Below are positions 44,760 to 55,429 of a stretch of DNA of 64,000 nt, one piece after another. The translations under genes and the position numbers were made by a program. The stretch comes from Diabrotica undecimpunctata (lineage: Eukaryota > Arthropoda > Insecta > Coleoptera > Chrysomelidae). The notes under the pieces were generated by a model. The model was not told the DNA's origin. It searched no databases and saw nothing but the letters and a program-made list of their open reading frames with translations. The DNA is taken from positions 128,267,914-128,331,913 of the forward strand of contig NC_092809.1 in the NCBI RefSeq assembly GCF_040954645.1, read 5' to 3'. Within the stretch, counting starts at the first letter, position 1; each line of letters opens with the position of its first letter.

Positions 44760-45200
44760 ATCTAATTGCCAAAAATGTAAGTGCACGCCTGTGTGACTCA
44801 CTACAAAATGTAATTAAATCTATCAATTCAATCAGAAGCAAATCATTGAATGACAGATCATTTAAAGAGATTTGTATTAAAAACAGTAAAAACTTTAATC
44901 CTTTGTTGCCTTATACAGAATTTCGATGATTGTCACGGTGTGCCGGTTTAGATAGATTTTATAAACTATTGGACTCTGTAGTTCTTAAAAGGTAAAAATG
45001 ACGCTCTACGATTCAGTTTAATTCAATCCAAAAGTGACATCTCTTTCTTGGCAGACTTATTTCAAAAATTTAATAAAAGCAATCTTCAGCGTCAAGGTGA
45101 TAGAGTGAATATAATAACAACAACATCTTTTATATTTGTAAAAAGAAATCTCATTAGCCAACTACCCCAAATTCTACTAAAAATAGTTCACAATAGATTA
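44760..45200 (+). pseudogene. hAT transposase (SCAND3/ZBED5-like), middle part
   Basis: After the CLCDSLQN region it reads KSINSIRSKSLNDRSFKEIC, then LLPYTEFR-LSRCAG (LLLHTEVRWLSRG in the family), LDRFYKLLDSVV and ISFLADLFQKFN. Stops interrupt it. It is cut at ~45200 by RTE-like LINEs and seems to resume at 49950. Confidence 0.7.
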
Positions 45201-45219
45201 TAGAAAAATGTGAAGAAGA

Positions 45220-46465
45220 GGTGGGATACAACCCATTTGCATTCAGAGCCAAAATTGGAGCAAGAGAGGCTTTGAGAAATTACCTAATAAATTAAGAAGA
45301 TAGAAGGAGTAAGTTACAGAACTTTTACAAGATAAAAGAGGTGAAATGTAGGAGATATAAGAAATAAATTCTTTAGAGAGACAGAAGATCATGACATATG
45401 AAAAGAAATATGCTATCAAATACTTTAAAGATAATAAGGCATCTGAATTGGACGAAATACCTGCAGAACTGTTAAAACTAGCGGAAGAGGATAACATAGA
45501 AGTATGGACAGACTTGTTCAACACTGTGTACGATACGGGAATAATACCATGAGAGTGGCTGAAATCAGGGTTTATAACCATTCATAAAAAACAAGCAGCA
45601 AAAGAGTATTGAACACTGAGCCTCATAAGTCTTACTTTAAAAGTACTGCTTAAAGTAATACATAAGAGAATCTATGAAACATTAGAGGAGGAGATTATTG
45701 AGATGCAGTTCAGGTTCCGAAATGGAATAAATACCTACTCCAGAAGGACTATTTGCCATTAGCATACTGATTCAGCGATATCGTGATGTAAACTTTGGCC
45801 TACACTTATACTTTTTTGACTACGAAAACGCTTTCTATATAGTAAGAGATGAAAAACTAATATCAATACCTATGAATAAGCACGTTAATAGTAAAACCAT
45901 AAAGATAATTCGAACATTGTATTGTAACCAAAGTTCCAAAGCTTAAATTGATGGGCAACAATCAGAAGAATTGAAGATCTGTAGAGGAGTTAGACAAGGA
46001 TGCGTTTTATCTTCACTTTTTTTATCTAAAGAAGGAAAAATTCTGAAGAAATTTTTAAAAACTGGCCCAATAATATCAAAGTGAGAGTTACCGCTAACGG
46101 AAAATTAATTAAGAATCGAAATCTAATTAAAAACTTAAGTATGAATAGTGCTGAGATGTGAATTAGTATAAATGCTAAAATAACGAAATATATGCTAAAT
46201 ACAAAAAAAACACAAAATATACTTCACATATTAACAATAAATGGTAAAGTGATGGTAAACAAGTAGAAAAATATCAGCAGTTGGGAACTTTGATTAATGA
46301 AGCCAATTATCATACTGCAGAAATTATCAGGCGACTAGAGATTGTTAGATCAGCATTTATACGAATGAAGCCACTCCTAACGTACAGAAATCTTAATTTG
46401 AAAATCAGACTACGTATCATTCCATGTTATACATTTTCAATAATATTATAGGAAGCTAACAATTC
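45220..46465 (+). pseudogene. RTE-like LINE reverse transcriptase, heavily decayed
   Basis: Order kept: DNKASELDEIPAELLKLAEE, EWLKSGFITIHKKQ, FFDYENAFYIV (motif A), CRGVRQGCVLSS (motif B). The YADD region is lost. After a minus-strand LINE inserted at 46466, a short continuation RVLIISWTDI.NTE is seen at 47477-47521. That matches the ISWTD box and shows that the two sides are one element. Confidence 0.75.
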
Positions 46466-47464
46466 TTCTTCTTCAAGTGCCATCTCCGCGGCGGAGGTCG
46501 GCAATCATCATAGCTATTCGGACTTTTGAGACGGCTGCTCTGAAAAGTTCATTTGATGTACATCCGTACCACTCTCTCAGGTTGCGCAGCCATGACATTC
46601 TACGCCTCCCTATGCTTCTCTTTCCTTGGATCTTTCCCTGCATAATCAGTTGGAGCAAGGTGTATTTCTCTCCACGTGTAATATGTCCGAGATATTCTAA
46701 TTTGTTTGTTTTTATTGAATTTAAAATTTCCATTTCTTTGTTCATCCTTCCCAGAACCTCTTTGTTTGTGACGTGTTCTGTCCATGATATTTTCAGAATT
46801 CTTCTGTACACCCACAGCTCAAATGATTCCAGTTTTTTCATTGATGTCGCAATTAAGGTCCAAGATTCCATTCCATAAAATGAAGTCGAAAAAACATAGC
46901 ACTTCGCCAACCTAACTCTTAGTTCCAGTTTTAAATCCCTAATACATAGAACTCTTCTCATTTTGTTGAAATTTGCTCTAGCCTTTTCTATTCTTATTTT
47001 TATCTCCTGATTGTAATCATTTGTGGAGTTAATCATTGTTCCCAGGTATGCATATTTGTCCACTTGTTCGACGTTGGTTTCGTTTATTAGAAGATTCTCG
47101 TTATTTCTTGAGTTTTCGATATTCTTATAAATTTCGTCTTCTTGAGATTCATTGTTAGACCATACTCTTTTCCATACTCTGCTATTCTGGTCACCAGTCT
47201 CTGAAGATCTTCAATGTTTTCGGCCAAGATCACAGTGTCGTCCGCATATCTAATGTTGTTAATGGGAACTTTATTTACCTTTATTCCAGCTGTTTCACCC
47301 TCAAGAACTTTTTGCAGGACCTCTTCGGAGTATGCATTGAAAAGAATTGGCGACAATACGCATCCCTGTCTTACTTCACATCTAATCTCAATTTCTTCTG
47401 ACAGCTGTTCGTTAACACGTACTTTTGCTCGCTGTTTATAGTATAAATTTAATATGTTCCTAAG
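46466..47464 (-). pseudogene. RTE-like LINE nested in minus orientation, well preserved
   Basis: Flanked by AAGCTAACAATT on both sides (near 46454-46465 and 47465-47476). First frame (47476-47087): EVRQGCVLSPILFNAYSEEV and the intact catalytic RYADDTVIL. One frameshift near 47060-47100. Second frame (47063-46473): DKYAYLGTMINS, ELWVYRRILKISWTEHVTN, NKLEYLGHITRGEKYTLLQ, then MSWLRNLREWYG to its stop. The 3' end is (GAAGAAG). 5'-truncated, about 1 kb. Confidence 0.85.
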
Positions 47465-47524
47465 ATAAGCTAACAATTAGAGAGTATTAATAATATCATG
47501 GACTGACATATAAAATACAGAGTA

Positions 47525-48710
47525 GTAAAAAATGTGAAGAACAAGTGTCATGGACAGAATTTAGATTCCGCGATTCCTTAGACACCCGAGAAGCTCTATT
47601 CGCTATACAAGTGCTTATCCAGAGGTGCGGGAGGTATATCAACTATAATCTATATAATTGACTACAATAAGGCATTTCATAGAGTAAAACATGACAAGCT
47701 CATATCCATCTTGAAAGAAGCGGGCACGAATGATAGAGAGTTGCGAATTATATACAATTTATATTACAACCAAACTACCAACATTAAAATGGATGATCAG
47801 TTGACAAAGACAATCTCCATAGATAGAAGAGTGAGACAAGTCTCTCCAGTGCTATTTAACATGTACTCCGAGCGTATCTTTAAACAAGCACTGGGACAAC
47901 TACAGGAAGGCGTCTTAGTTAACGGAATGCGTCTAAACAACACTAGATATGTTGACGACGCAGTAGTTTTTGCAGATAGCCTAGATGGTTTACAAGCAAT
48001 AATGTCGCGCATATCAGAAATAAGTCGAGAATATGGGCTGGATCTCAATACGAACAAAACAAAGTATATGGTAGTTAGTAAGCGCGAAATATGAAATACA
48101 CATATTTTGGTAAACCAACAGCCAATTGACATGGTAAACAGCTACACATATCTTGGTACTAACATACACAGTCAATGGGACCACTCTACTGAAATAAAAT
48201 AACGCATAGGGATAGCAAGGTCAGCGCTTGTAAAGATGAAGTATCTTTTCACAAGTCACGATTTACCACTTAGTACCAAAATCTCTATTAGAAGAAGGCA
48301 TAGACGCTCTCTAAAGCTTCTTTAGAAAAGCTCGAGGCCTTCGAGAGCCGAGATGTGGTGTTACAGAAGCATCTTAAGAATTTTATGGGTGAATCGTGTA
48401 ACTAATATTGGGGGCATACGTAGAATGGGCAAGGAATGCGAGATCACTAGTACAATCAAAGAGCGCAAGATAAAATATCTTGGCCATGTTATGAGAAGTG
48501 AACACAGATATGGCTTATTGCAACTTATTCTTTAGGCCGGTATTTAAAAAGAGAGGACCAGGGAGAAGAATAATATCTTGGCTTTAAAACCTAAGAAAGC
48601 GGTTCAATACGTCTACAACCGGACAATTCCGAACAGCTGCAAGTAAAGTTAGGATAGCTATGCTGATCGCCAATATCCGAAATGGATAGGCACCGTAAGA
48701 AGAAGAAGAT
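47525..48710 (+). pseudogene. RTE-like LINE reverse transcriptase
   Basis: Begins EEQVSWTEFRFRDSLDTREA. The open frame 47711-48094 has LRIIYNLYYNQTTNIKMDDQ, DRRVRQVSPVLFNMYSE (motif B, one Gly-Cys loss) and NTRYVDDAVVFAD (YVDD). The tail 48353-48535 has MWCYRSILRILWVNRVTN and KIKYLGHVMRS. Ends GAAGAAGAAG near 48708. Confidence 0.8.
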
Positions 48711-48711
48711 G

Positions 48712-49015
48712 GACTTATGTAATTACAAATAACGAAGTACTGGAGAGGGTTGGTGAAGAAACAGATCTAATCACCACTAATCAGTGGAAAACCTATACCA
48801 CGTAATGAGGGGACCAAAATATAAAATTTTTAGACTCATAATACAGGGAAAGGTTAAGGAAGAAGATCTGTTGGCCGAAGGCAGAATTCTTGGTTGAAGA
48901 ATGTAAATGATTGGCATCAATGCAGATCGATTGATTTGTTTAGAGCAGCAAGTTGAAAAATAGAAATAGCCATTGTAATTGCCAATGTCTGTAGGGAGAT
49001 GGCATTCTAAAAAGA
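48712..49015 (+). pseudogene. RTE-like LINE 3' end
   Basis: A second tail follows directly: VITNNEVLERVGEE, a YLxHVMRGPKYK-like piece, LIIQGKVKEE, SWLKNVNDWHQCRSIDL, ending AAAAAGAAGAC. Frames are broken. It is a separate copy because the C-terminal boxes repeat. Confidence 0.65.
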
Positions 49016-49019
49016 AGAC

Positions 49020-49560
49020 TGTTGCAGAAGTGATACGAACAACAAGGGGATGTTTTGCTATGCTTTGTCGATTTTGAAAAAATATTTAATCGCGTAGATC
49101 ATAATAAAATGTTAAGTTGTTTACAAAACAATAACTTAGATGATAAAGACCCCATAGTAATAGGAAACTTATATTTTGGAGGCAAGATGCTTAGGATGCA
49201 AGGTTAGGATCAAGGATCAAATATCCAGAGAAATATTAGTATAAATAAAGGAGTAAGGGAGAGTTGTGTATTATCCTCTATGCTATTTAACGTTTACTTG
49301 AAACTGCTTTAAGAAAAAAGCCTTCAAGAAAGAACAAATTTCTAATATAAGATATGCAAATGATACTGTCCTACTAATTAATACAAAGATGAATTTACAA
49401 AAATTCTAAGACCAACTTAATGGTACTTGTTAAATGTTTGAAATAAAGATTAATGAAAAAAAAAACAATATAACGGTAATAGAAAAGGGGCAGCATGTCC
49501 TTCTAGAACAGATAAACTATTATAAATACCTTGGCAGGTAGATTCACTACAATCTTAACC
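49020..49560 (+). pseudogene. RTE-like LINE RT fragment
   Basis: LCFVDFEKIFNRVDHNKML (motif A), NKGVRESCVLSSMLFNVYL (motif B), RYANDTVLLI-like motif C (YADD reduced to YAND). Stops throughout. Confidence 0.65.
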
Positions 49561-49949
49561 TAGAAAAAGGGATTAGAGCGAGAATTTATACGCGATACAC
49601 ATATCGATATCAAACAAAGATTGAAACTTGTGCAAAATTTTGTTTGATCTATTGTTTTCCTTGAATTCTACAGATAAAAAGACTGAATAAGTTAGATGCA
49701 TTTGAAATGTAAGTACATATACCCGAGATTTTTAAAAATTACTTGGAGTGCACAAAAAATAAATGAAAATGTTCTAAATATACTCGATATAGTAAAACAA
49801 CTATTTATACCGATAAAATAAAAAAAAAAACAAGTTATTTGTGTCACTTGCTACCTAACAAAAAGTACTGCATTGTAAGTGCAAGTGCAAGTACGGTAAA
49901 GAAAACAATTGTCCTGGCTGAGTAAGATTAGAAACTGGGTAAGACTAGG
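49561..49949. other. Decayed A-rich sequence
   Basis: Probably remnant LINE or hAT sequence; nothing specific. Confidence 0.3.
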
Positions 49950-50545
49950 CTTTGAACTTATGCGTGCAGATGAAGAAACTTTTACCACCATAACCGCTTA
50001 TCTCCAATGATGGAGAGGGCACATGAAGAGGAAGTTATTTCTGCATCTGCAACAATACTTTTCTGTACAAACGAAACTCTGAACGAGGGGAATTCTGCCA
50101 CTTTTTAAATTTGTCAGGAACAGAAAAAAGATGAGGACATACATTCTTATTGTTAGTCTTCAGATGCTTTTCATTCAGATTTTAAATAACGATTTGATAA
50201 CATTTGAAAAGTGAACATACCTGATTGGATTTTGGATATCTTTTAAGTGCAAACATTAAACATTCTCTACAGTTATATGTTGTTACAGTTGATGGAAATC
50301 ACAACAAATGATGAATTAAATTAAATTCAACAGCTCGCTACGGCTTATCCTGAAATGTGGGCTGTAATTCAAAAGTTCTTGATTGAATTTCCTTCATCAT
50401 ATTTAGAGGAACGTGGATTCAGTGCGGCAACCAAGTTATTACCAAAAAAACAGGAACCGATTACAAATAGTCAATGAGATTGATTTAAGAAAACTGCTGG
50501 TGATGATTACTAAATTGGTAACAGCACACCAGGTTCATCCATCCC
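49950..50545 (+). pseudogene. hAT transposase (SCAND3/ZBED5-like), C-terminal part
   Basis: Weak RF-DWIL-type region near 50200, then MWAVIQKFLIEFPSSYLEER and GFSAATKLLPKK, followed by IVNEIDLRKLL and TAHQVHPSH. This is the characteristic C-terminus of SCAND3/ZBED5-type hAT proteins. It is collinear with 44760-45200, so the ~4.7 kb between is best explained as later LINE insertions. Confidence 0.75.
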
Positions 50546-51442
50546 ATTAAGGCAGTTTTGAATGGTTTTACTTTTTTTGGTAGGTATTACCTTTTTATTC
50601 TAAGTTGAATTAATAGTTTCATAATAATTGCTTAGTTCATGTTTCGAATTTACACCGCTCTTTACTATATTTTATCAAAAATTACAAAAATTAACCCATA
50701 CATCTCTCTGTTTAATTGCTATTAAATAAAAAAAAAAATTCGAGGGGGGCTAAGTAATATTTTTTCTGGAAAGGGGGTGGTAGGCCAAATTAGTTTCGAA
50801 ACTACTCTGTTAAATTATAAGTTTCCATTAACAACTAAGAAAAAAGATATTGAAATAGTGGTTATTTTTAACGTACCAAACCCGTCTTTTTGTGTCATTT
50901 TAATTGTTTAAGCATTTTGGAATAAACAACAGATTGTAAAATAAACTCTTTATTATTAAAGTTTGGGCCACCAGATCAAAAACGGTTATTAAAATGGAAT
51001 TAATATTGTTTTTGGTAAACACTGACCTAAAAATATAGATAATTCCGAACATTTGTAACATTTAGTTTTACTTAAAGTATTTTAGTATTAATTCATAACA
51101 AATAAGTTAGATCATAGAAAATAGCTTAATATAAGGATATTTGACATATACATATATAAAATTTTGGAAGATTTTGAAAAAAATTGCAAGCGTGTGTGTA
51201 CTCCCACTATCTATGCTAATTAGTTTCAACATGCCGACAAAATATACGTTTGGAAATGTATACAAATATGCTTGTCATTCAAAAATAACAATATTATCTA
51301 AAGATTTACAAGGTTGAACACCTTAAACAGTCTTATATTCCGGTTGTTTACTTCAAGAACCTTGCCCTTTTGCGCTGCAAGTCTAACGGGCTATGCCGCT
51401 AAATTTTCGGGAAAGAAACTGGCTAGAGCATGCATCTCTTAC
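50546..51442. other. Non-coding interval
   Basis: A GGGGGGCTAAG...AAAGGGGGTGG region at ~50740-50790 resembles a DNA transposon end, but its partner was not identified. If the minus-strand exon at 51443 is real, this is its intron. Confidence 0.35.
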
Positions 51443-51505
51443 CTCAAGCATACCCCAGTTTTGTGCATTGGTTTTGGCTGCTTCAACACTACCTTTGGCA
51501 CCCAT
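51443..51505 (-). CDS. Candidate first coding exon of a host gene, unrecognised
   Basis: ATG in a good context (AAAAATGG) opens 21 codons, MGAKGSVEAAKTNAQNWGML then E, and ends exactly at a codon boundary with GAG|GTAAGAG, a consensus splice donor. It is the only place in the window with balanced base composition, start, donor and CpG-bearing upstream DNA together. I do not recognise the protein, and no second exon was found, so the intron would run into the transposon-filled DNA at lower coordinates. It could instead be part of an unknown transposon. Confidence 0.4.
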
Positions 51506-51906
51506 TTTTACGCAACACTCTGTACAAACTACGCTAAAAAACCGATTCGAAAAATTTGGCACGTCAAGTTTGGCGTTTTCAGCACGGTTTTGCAATTAAC
51601 AATTTTCGGCTATTTTATCTAGAAAATCTACAGGATTTGGCACTGGGTTTCTGCGATATGCACCAAAGATTATTTTTTGAAAAATACTGCTTTGGAAAAA
51701 TTCGATAGACCTGGCCGTGTAGTCGGCACCCCCGTGGTTGAGGTCAGACTGAGGTTACTAGCCCTGCCGGGAGAGGGCGCTGGACAAGGCGCTTGCGTCG
51801 GTTTTCGTCGCCTACTCTCTTCTACAGAAGTCTGGATAACGTCGGTCAACAATTGCGAATTCACCGTTGCCGCTTTATACAAGCACCGTGCAAATGTGTG
51901 TACAAT
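51506..51906 (-). promoter_or_regulatory. CpG-containing upstream region of the candidate exon
   Basis: 51700-51900 is GC- and CpG-richer than almost any other part of the window. It includes TATAAAG on the minus strand near 51880. This suits a promoter for the exon at 51443, though the spacing (~370 bp) would need a long 5' UTR. Confidence 0.3.
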
Positions 51907-51918
51907 AAGTTTTATTTT

Positions 51919-52097
51919 TATTGTTCTGAAGCTATTTTCTTGTGGCATTTTAAATTAATTACTATTTAAATGGGAATAAGCCACAATTAAAGTTTAAAAT
52001 ACGTTTATTGACGTTTCAATTTCAGAAGTGGAAATTGAAACGTCAATAAACGTATTTTAACCTTTAATTGTGGCTTATTCCCATTTCAATAGTAATT
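51919..52097. repeat. Family-ii palindromic element, 179 bp
   Basis: Nearly the same unit as at 28253. It starts ATTGTTCTGAAGC and ends AATAGTAATT, with the direct repeat AAGTTTTATTTT on both sides (51907-51918, 52098-52109). At the centre, 51998-52062 is an almost perfect palindrome in which GAAACGTCAATAAACG occurs on both strands. Confidence 0.85.
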
Positions 52098-52110
52098 AAG
52101 TTTTATTTTA

Positions 52111-52583
52111 TTAACGATGACAATTTATAATTTAAAAATATTTAATGGCAAGAAAAACTACATCGCATAGAAGAATGAGAAATAGTAGAGGTAATAAATA
52201 AAATATAAATTGCGATAATATAATAAATATAATAATAATATAATAAGAGACAACAATTCACTATATTAAAGACAAAATAAGAACAGTAAAGATAAAACAA
52301 GATCTTTTAATTAATATTCTCCCAGACCCGGACTAGCCCGCCGGCCTACCGGTGTAACGTTAAATTTTTAGTACGTTAAATTTTTCCTTTTTAAACGGAA
52401 AAAATGCAAGGCTAGGATATAAAAATCTAACAGTAGACGGTAGGATGGTAGAAGATGGAAATGGAATATAGAGTGGGAACAGCTATACGAAATAAAAAAT
52501 TGGGAAACTGCACAAGTATCAAAAAACTAATAAATAGTAAGCAACAATGAAAAAATAGTAATGATATTACTACAATAAAAACA
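52111..52583. other. Non-coding, LINE 5' region
   Basis: AT-rich. The last ~150 bp may be the 5' UTR of the RTE element that follows. Confidence 0.35.
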
Positions 52584-54513
52584 ATGATCGTGAAGGAAGG
52601 AAAACAAGATAGCAAGAAAGAAAACAAACAAGTGAAAAATAAATTAAAAGTGGGAACATGGAAGACAAGAGGGACCGACGAGAAAGGAGCATTAAGAAAT
52701 TTTGATGAAATACATGAGAAATATAGAATCGAAAAGCAGCTGGGAAGTGAGATAGTGAAAGTTGGAAGAGTGTTTTTTTTAAGCGGCAACCTAAATAGAT
52801 AGAATGATGAGGATGGGTTTTATGGGGTCAGAGAGAATAAGCTGAGTAGTAACTGAGATTCAAGCAATATCAGAAAACTGTGCTTTTTAAGATTACGCTG
52901 GAAATATAGAAAAATCAGCATAATCAACCCTTGTGCTCCTACAGAAGAGAAAAACATGGAAATATAAAATAATTTCTATAAACAACTTGGTAATTTAATT
53001 GGAAAAGTACCAAAACATGAAAAAATCGTGGAAGATATGAACGCGAAAATACAAAGAGAAGAGATTTATATGAATATAACAGTTGGTAAAAATCTGCATA
53101 AAGAAAGTAATGACAATGGAAAAAAACTAATAGAATTTTTAATGAAACCCAACTTTAAGATAGCAAGTACATAATTTTATCAAAAAGATGTACATAAAAT
53201 AATCTGGATCTCTCCTGATGGGAAAACGAGAAACCAAATAGACCATGAAAGACCATTCTTATTGAAAGACACAATAGATCAGTGATAGATTGTAGAAGCT
53301 ATAGGGGAGTAGGTGCTGACAGTGACCATATATTAACAATAGCCACACTTAAGCAAGAAATTCCCGAACAATCAAGGAAAGGAAAACAATAGCAGGTAAG
53401 GCAACTCCAAAATAAAGTGGTAGCAAAAAGAATAGAGGAAGAAATAAACAAGAAATTAAGAAGAATCATGACGGAGAACCTATAGGAGGAATAGAAACAA
53501 ATACAAACAGCCATGATACACGCGGCAGACCTTAGCATTGAGAAAGCAGAAAAGAAAGGGGAAAAAAGATCATTATAAAACCAAAAGGAGAGAAGCTAAA
53601 AGACAGCTATGTTTAAAAAGATGTCAGAAATTGTTATCAAGGAGTGAAAAAGTCACGGGTGACACAAAATAAAAGTAAAAGGTTTTGCAGAAATAAAAAT
53701 GGTATGTTACTAGGAGATAATGCAGCCAACTTAAACAGATGGGCAGAGTATTTCAATGAATTATTAAACGATAAGTCCAAACATGAACAGAAATAGAACA
53801 ACGAATACAAGAAGAAACAGAACAATAACAAAAACACGAACCGTTAGATCAAGAGGTAATAGAAGTGATAAGGGACTTAAAAATTATAAAAGTGCAGAAG
53901 AAAGTGGAGTTCCAGCAGAAATATTAAAAGTTACACACAGCAAATGATACAAGAGAAATCGTTATAATATCTGATAAAGCTACAAAAACGCTGGAAACGC
54001 TCCATGAAACATTAAAAACAAGGTCTTAAAATTAAAACTTCAAAGACAAAATTGCGGAAAAATTCAGATTAAAAACCATAGCATCGGCCAAGTAATAGCT
54101 TGATATCTAGGGCATGAGACGAGATAATCAGACAACTGAAATACAAAGAAGGATAGGTCTCACATTTTAGAAAGGTTTTTAATTGATGTGTTTTACCGGT
54201 CCTTACATATGGTGCAGAAACACTTACTCTGACAAAAGGAACAATAAATAATATAAGAGTTACACAACGCGCTATGGAAAGATCAAATTTAGATATTACC
54301 ATTAGGGATAAAGTTCTAAACCTAGAAATAAGAAAAAGAACAGAAGTCACGGATGCAGTTGAAAAAATAGCCATGTCTAAATTGCCTTGTGCCAGACATG
54401 TTGCCAGATGGACGGATGATAGATGGACCAGAAAGATTCTTGAATGGCGACCAATACAAGAGGCATATCGAAACAGAGCTTTAGCAGGTCTCACACTGTT
54501 TGACGTTTATTGA
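52584..54513 (+). pseudogene. RTE LINE with APE endonuclease, RT core deleted
   Basis: Endonuclease part: KVGTWKTRGTDEKGALRNFD (WNTRG motif), then degraded segments resembling RKISIINPCAPTEEKNME and DMNAKI. Next is KIIWISPDGKTRNQIDH (catalytic NQIDH) and DSDHILTIATL (SDH motif). Linker pieces such as SAEESGVPAEILK follow. Most of RT, including YADD, is missing around 53990-54050. The C-terminus 54274-54513 is open: MERSNLDITIRDKVLNLEIR, HVARWTDDRWTRKILEWRP. It is the only RTE copy here with a recognisable endonuclease. Confidence 0.8.
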
Positions 54514-54627
54514 GAAGTTTTGTAAAATAAATTATATTAGTCACTAAAGCTAACAATTGTTTTATGTGTTTTTAAAAGCTCTATAATAAATATGATTTTA
54601 ATGAAAAAATAGCGATTTAATGTTTTA

Positions 54628-55250
54628 ATGACAAGAGGCTATGGCGATAAAAAAAGGTCTTATAGTGAAGTAGCCAAAGTGTTCAGTGATACTGTCCCAA
54701 ACCATTCTCCTATCCATGAAGCGACGGTACAAATAACTGTAAAGCGCTTTGAGGAAACTGGGTGAGGAAAAGATGGCATTCGAACAAGAAGACCAAAAAC
54801 TGTTATCTTCTTCTTTGAGTGCCTCTTCTATCGGATATTGGATATCATTAGGGCGATTCTAATTTTATTTACTGCGGTTTTAAATAATTGTTAAATAATT
54901 AAAAACTGTTATAAATTACAATAAAACTTGAGATTCAATGCAGATAGATATACAGCCTCACGCAGAGCTGCACAAATATTCAATACAAACAAAATAAAAA
55001 AAGGGATTTATTTTAAACTCTAAATCCAGTTGTTGCAAGAGTTCACCTAATTTAAATCCTAAAGATTATTTTTATTGGGGTTACTTAAAAGTTAACCAGC
55101 AGGTGTTGCAGAGCCAAGGCAAAGAATTATCGATGAATCCATATTAATTTCTAGAGAAGCATGGAGAAATGCAATAGACGCATTGCACCATCGTTGAGGA
55201 TACTACTAATTAACAACGAGAGATATTTTGAACACTTCATTGGGTAGACA
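54628..55250 (+). pseudogene. Mariner transposase remnant, copy D
   Basis: N-terminus MTRGYGDKKRSYSEVAKVFS and NHSPIHEATVQITVKRFEET, then GIRTRRPKT: a helix-turn-helix of the mariner kind. The catalytic middle is gone. The C-terminus SPNLNPKDYFYWGYLK and RYFEHFIG resumes at ~55040. The opening resembles other mariner groups more than copies A-C do. Confidence 0.7.
54807..54900 (-). repeat. 94-bp RTE-like tail inserted in mariner copy D
   Basis: Starts CTTCTTCTTTGAGTGCC, the inverted AAG-rich 3' terminus seen at 46466 and 56405. AAAAACTGTTAT flanks it on both sides (54795-54806, 54901-54912), a 12-bp target duplication. It is an extreme 5' truncation. Confidence 0.8.
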
Positions 55251-55429
55251 TTAATTTAGCAATGTAGTAAGCTTTTAAAATGAAATAAAGCACACAAAAT
55301 ATATATAACAAGAAGAACACGGAAAGGACGAACATCATTTGAAGTCGCAAGGCGAAAAGCAGACAAGATATGTAGAAATTTAAAAATAACCTATGAAAAT
55401 GGACAACAGAAGCGGCCAGCAAAATTGTA

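Noticed and set aside
51670..51948. 93-codon open frames on both strands in the CpG-richer region
   Set aside because: Open on both strands because of higher GC; no motif. Interpreted as upstream region instead.
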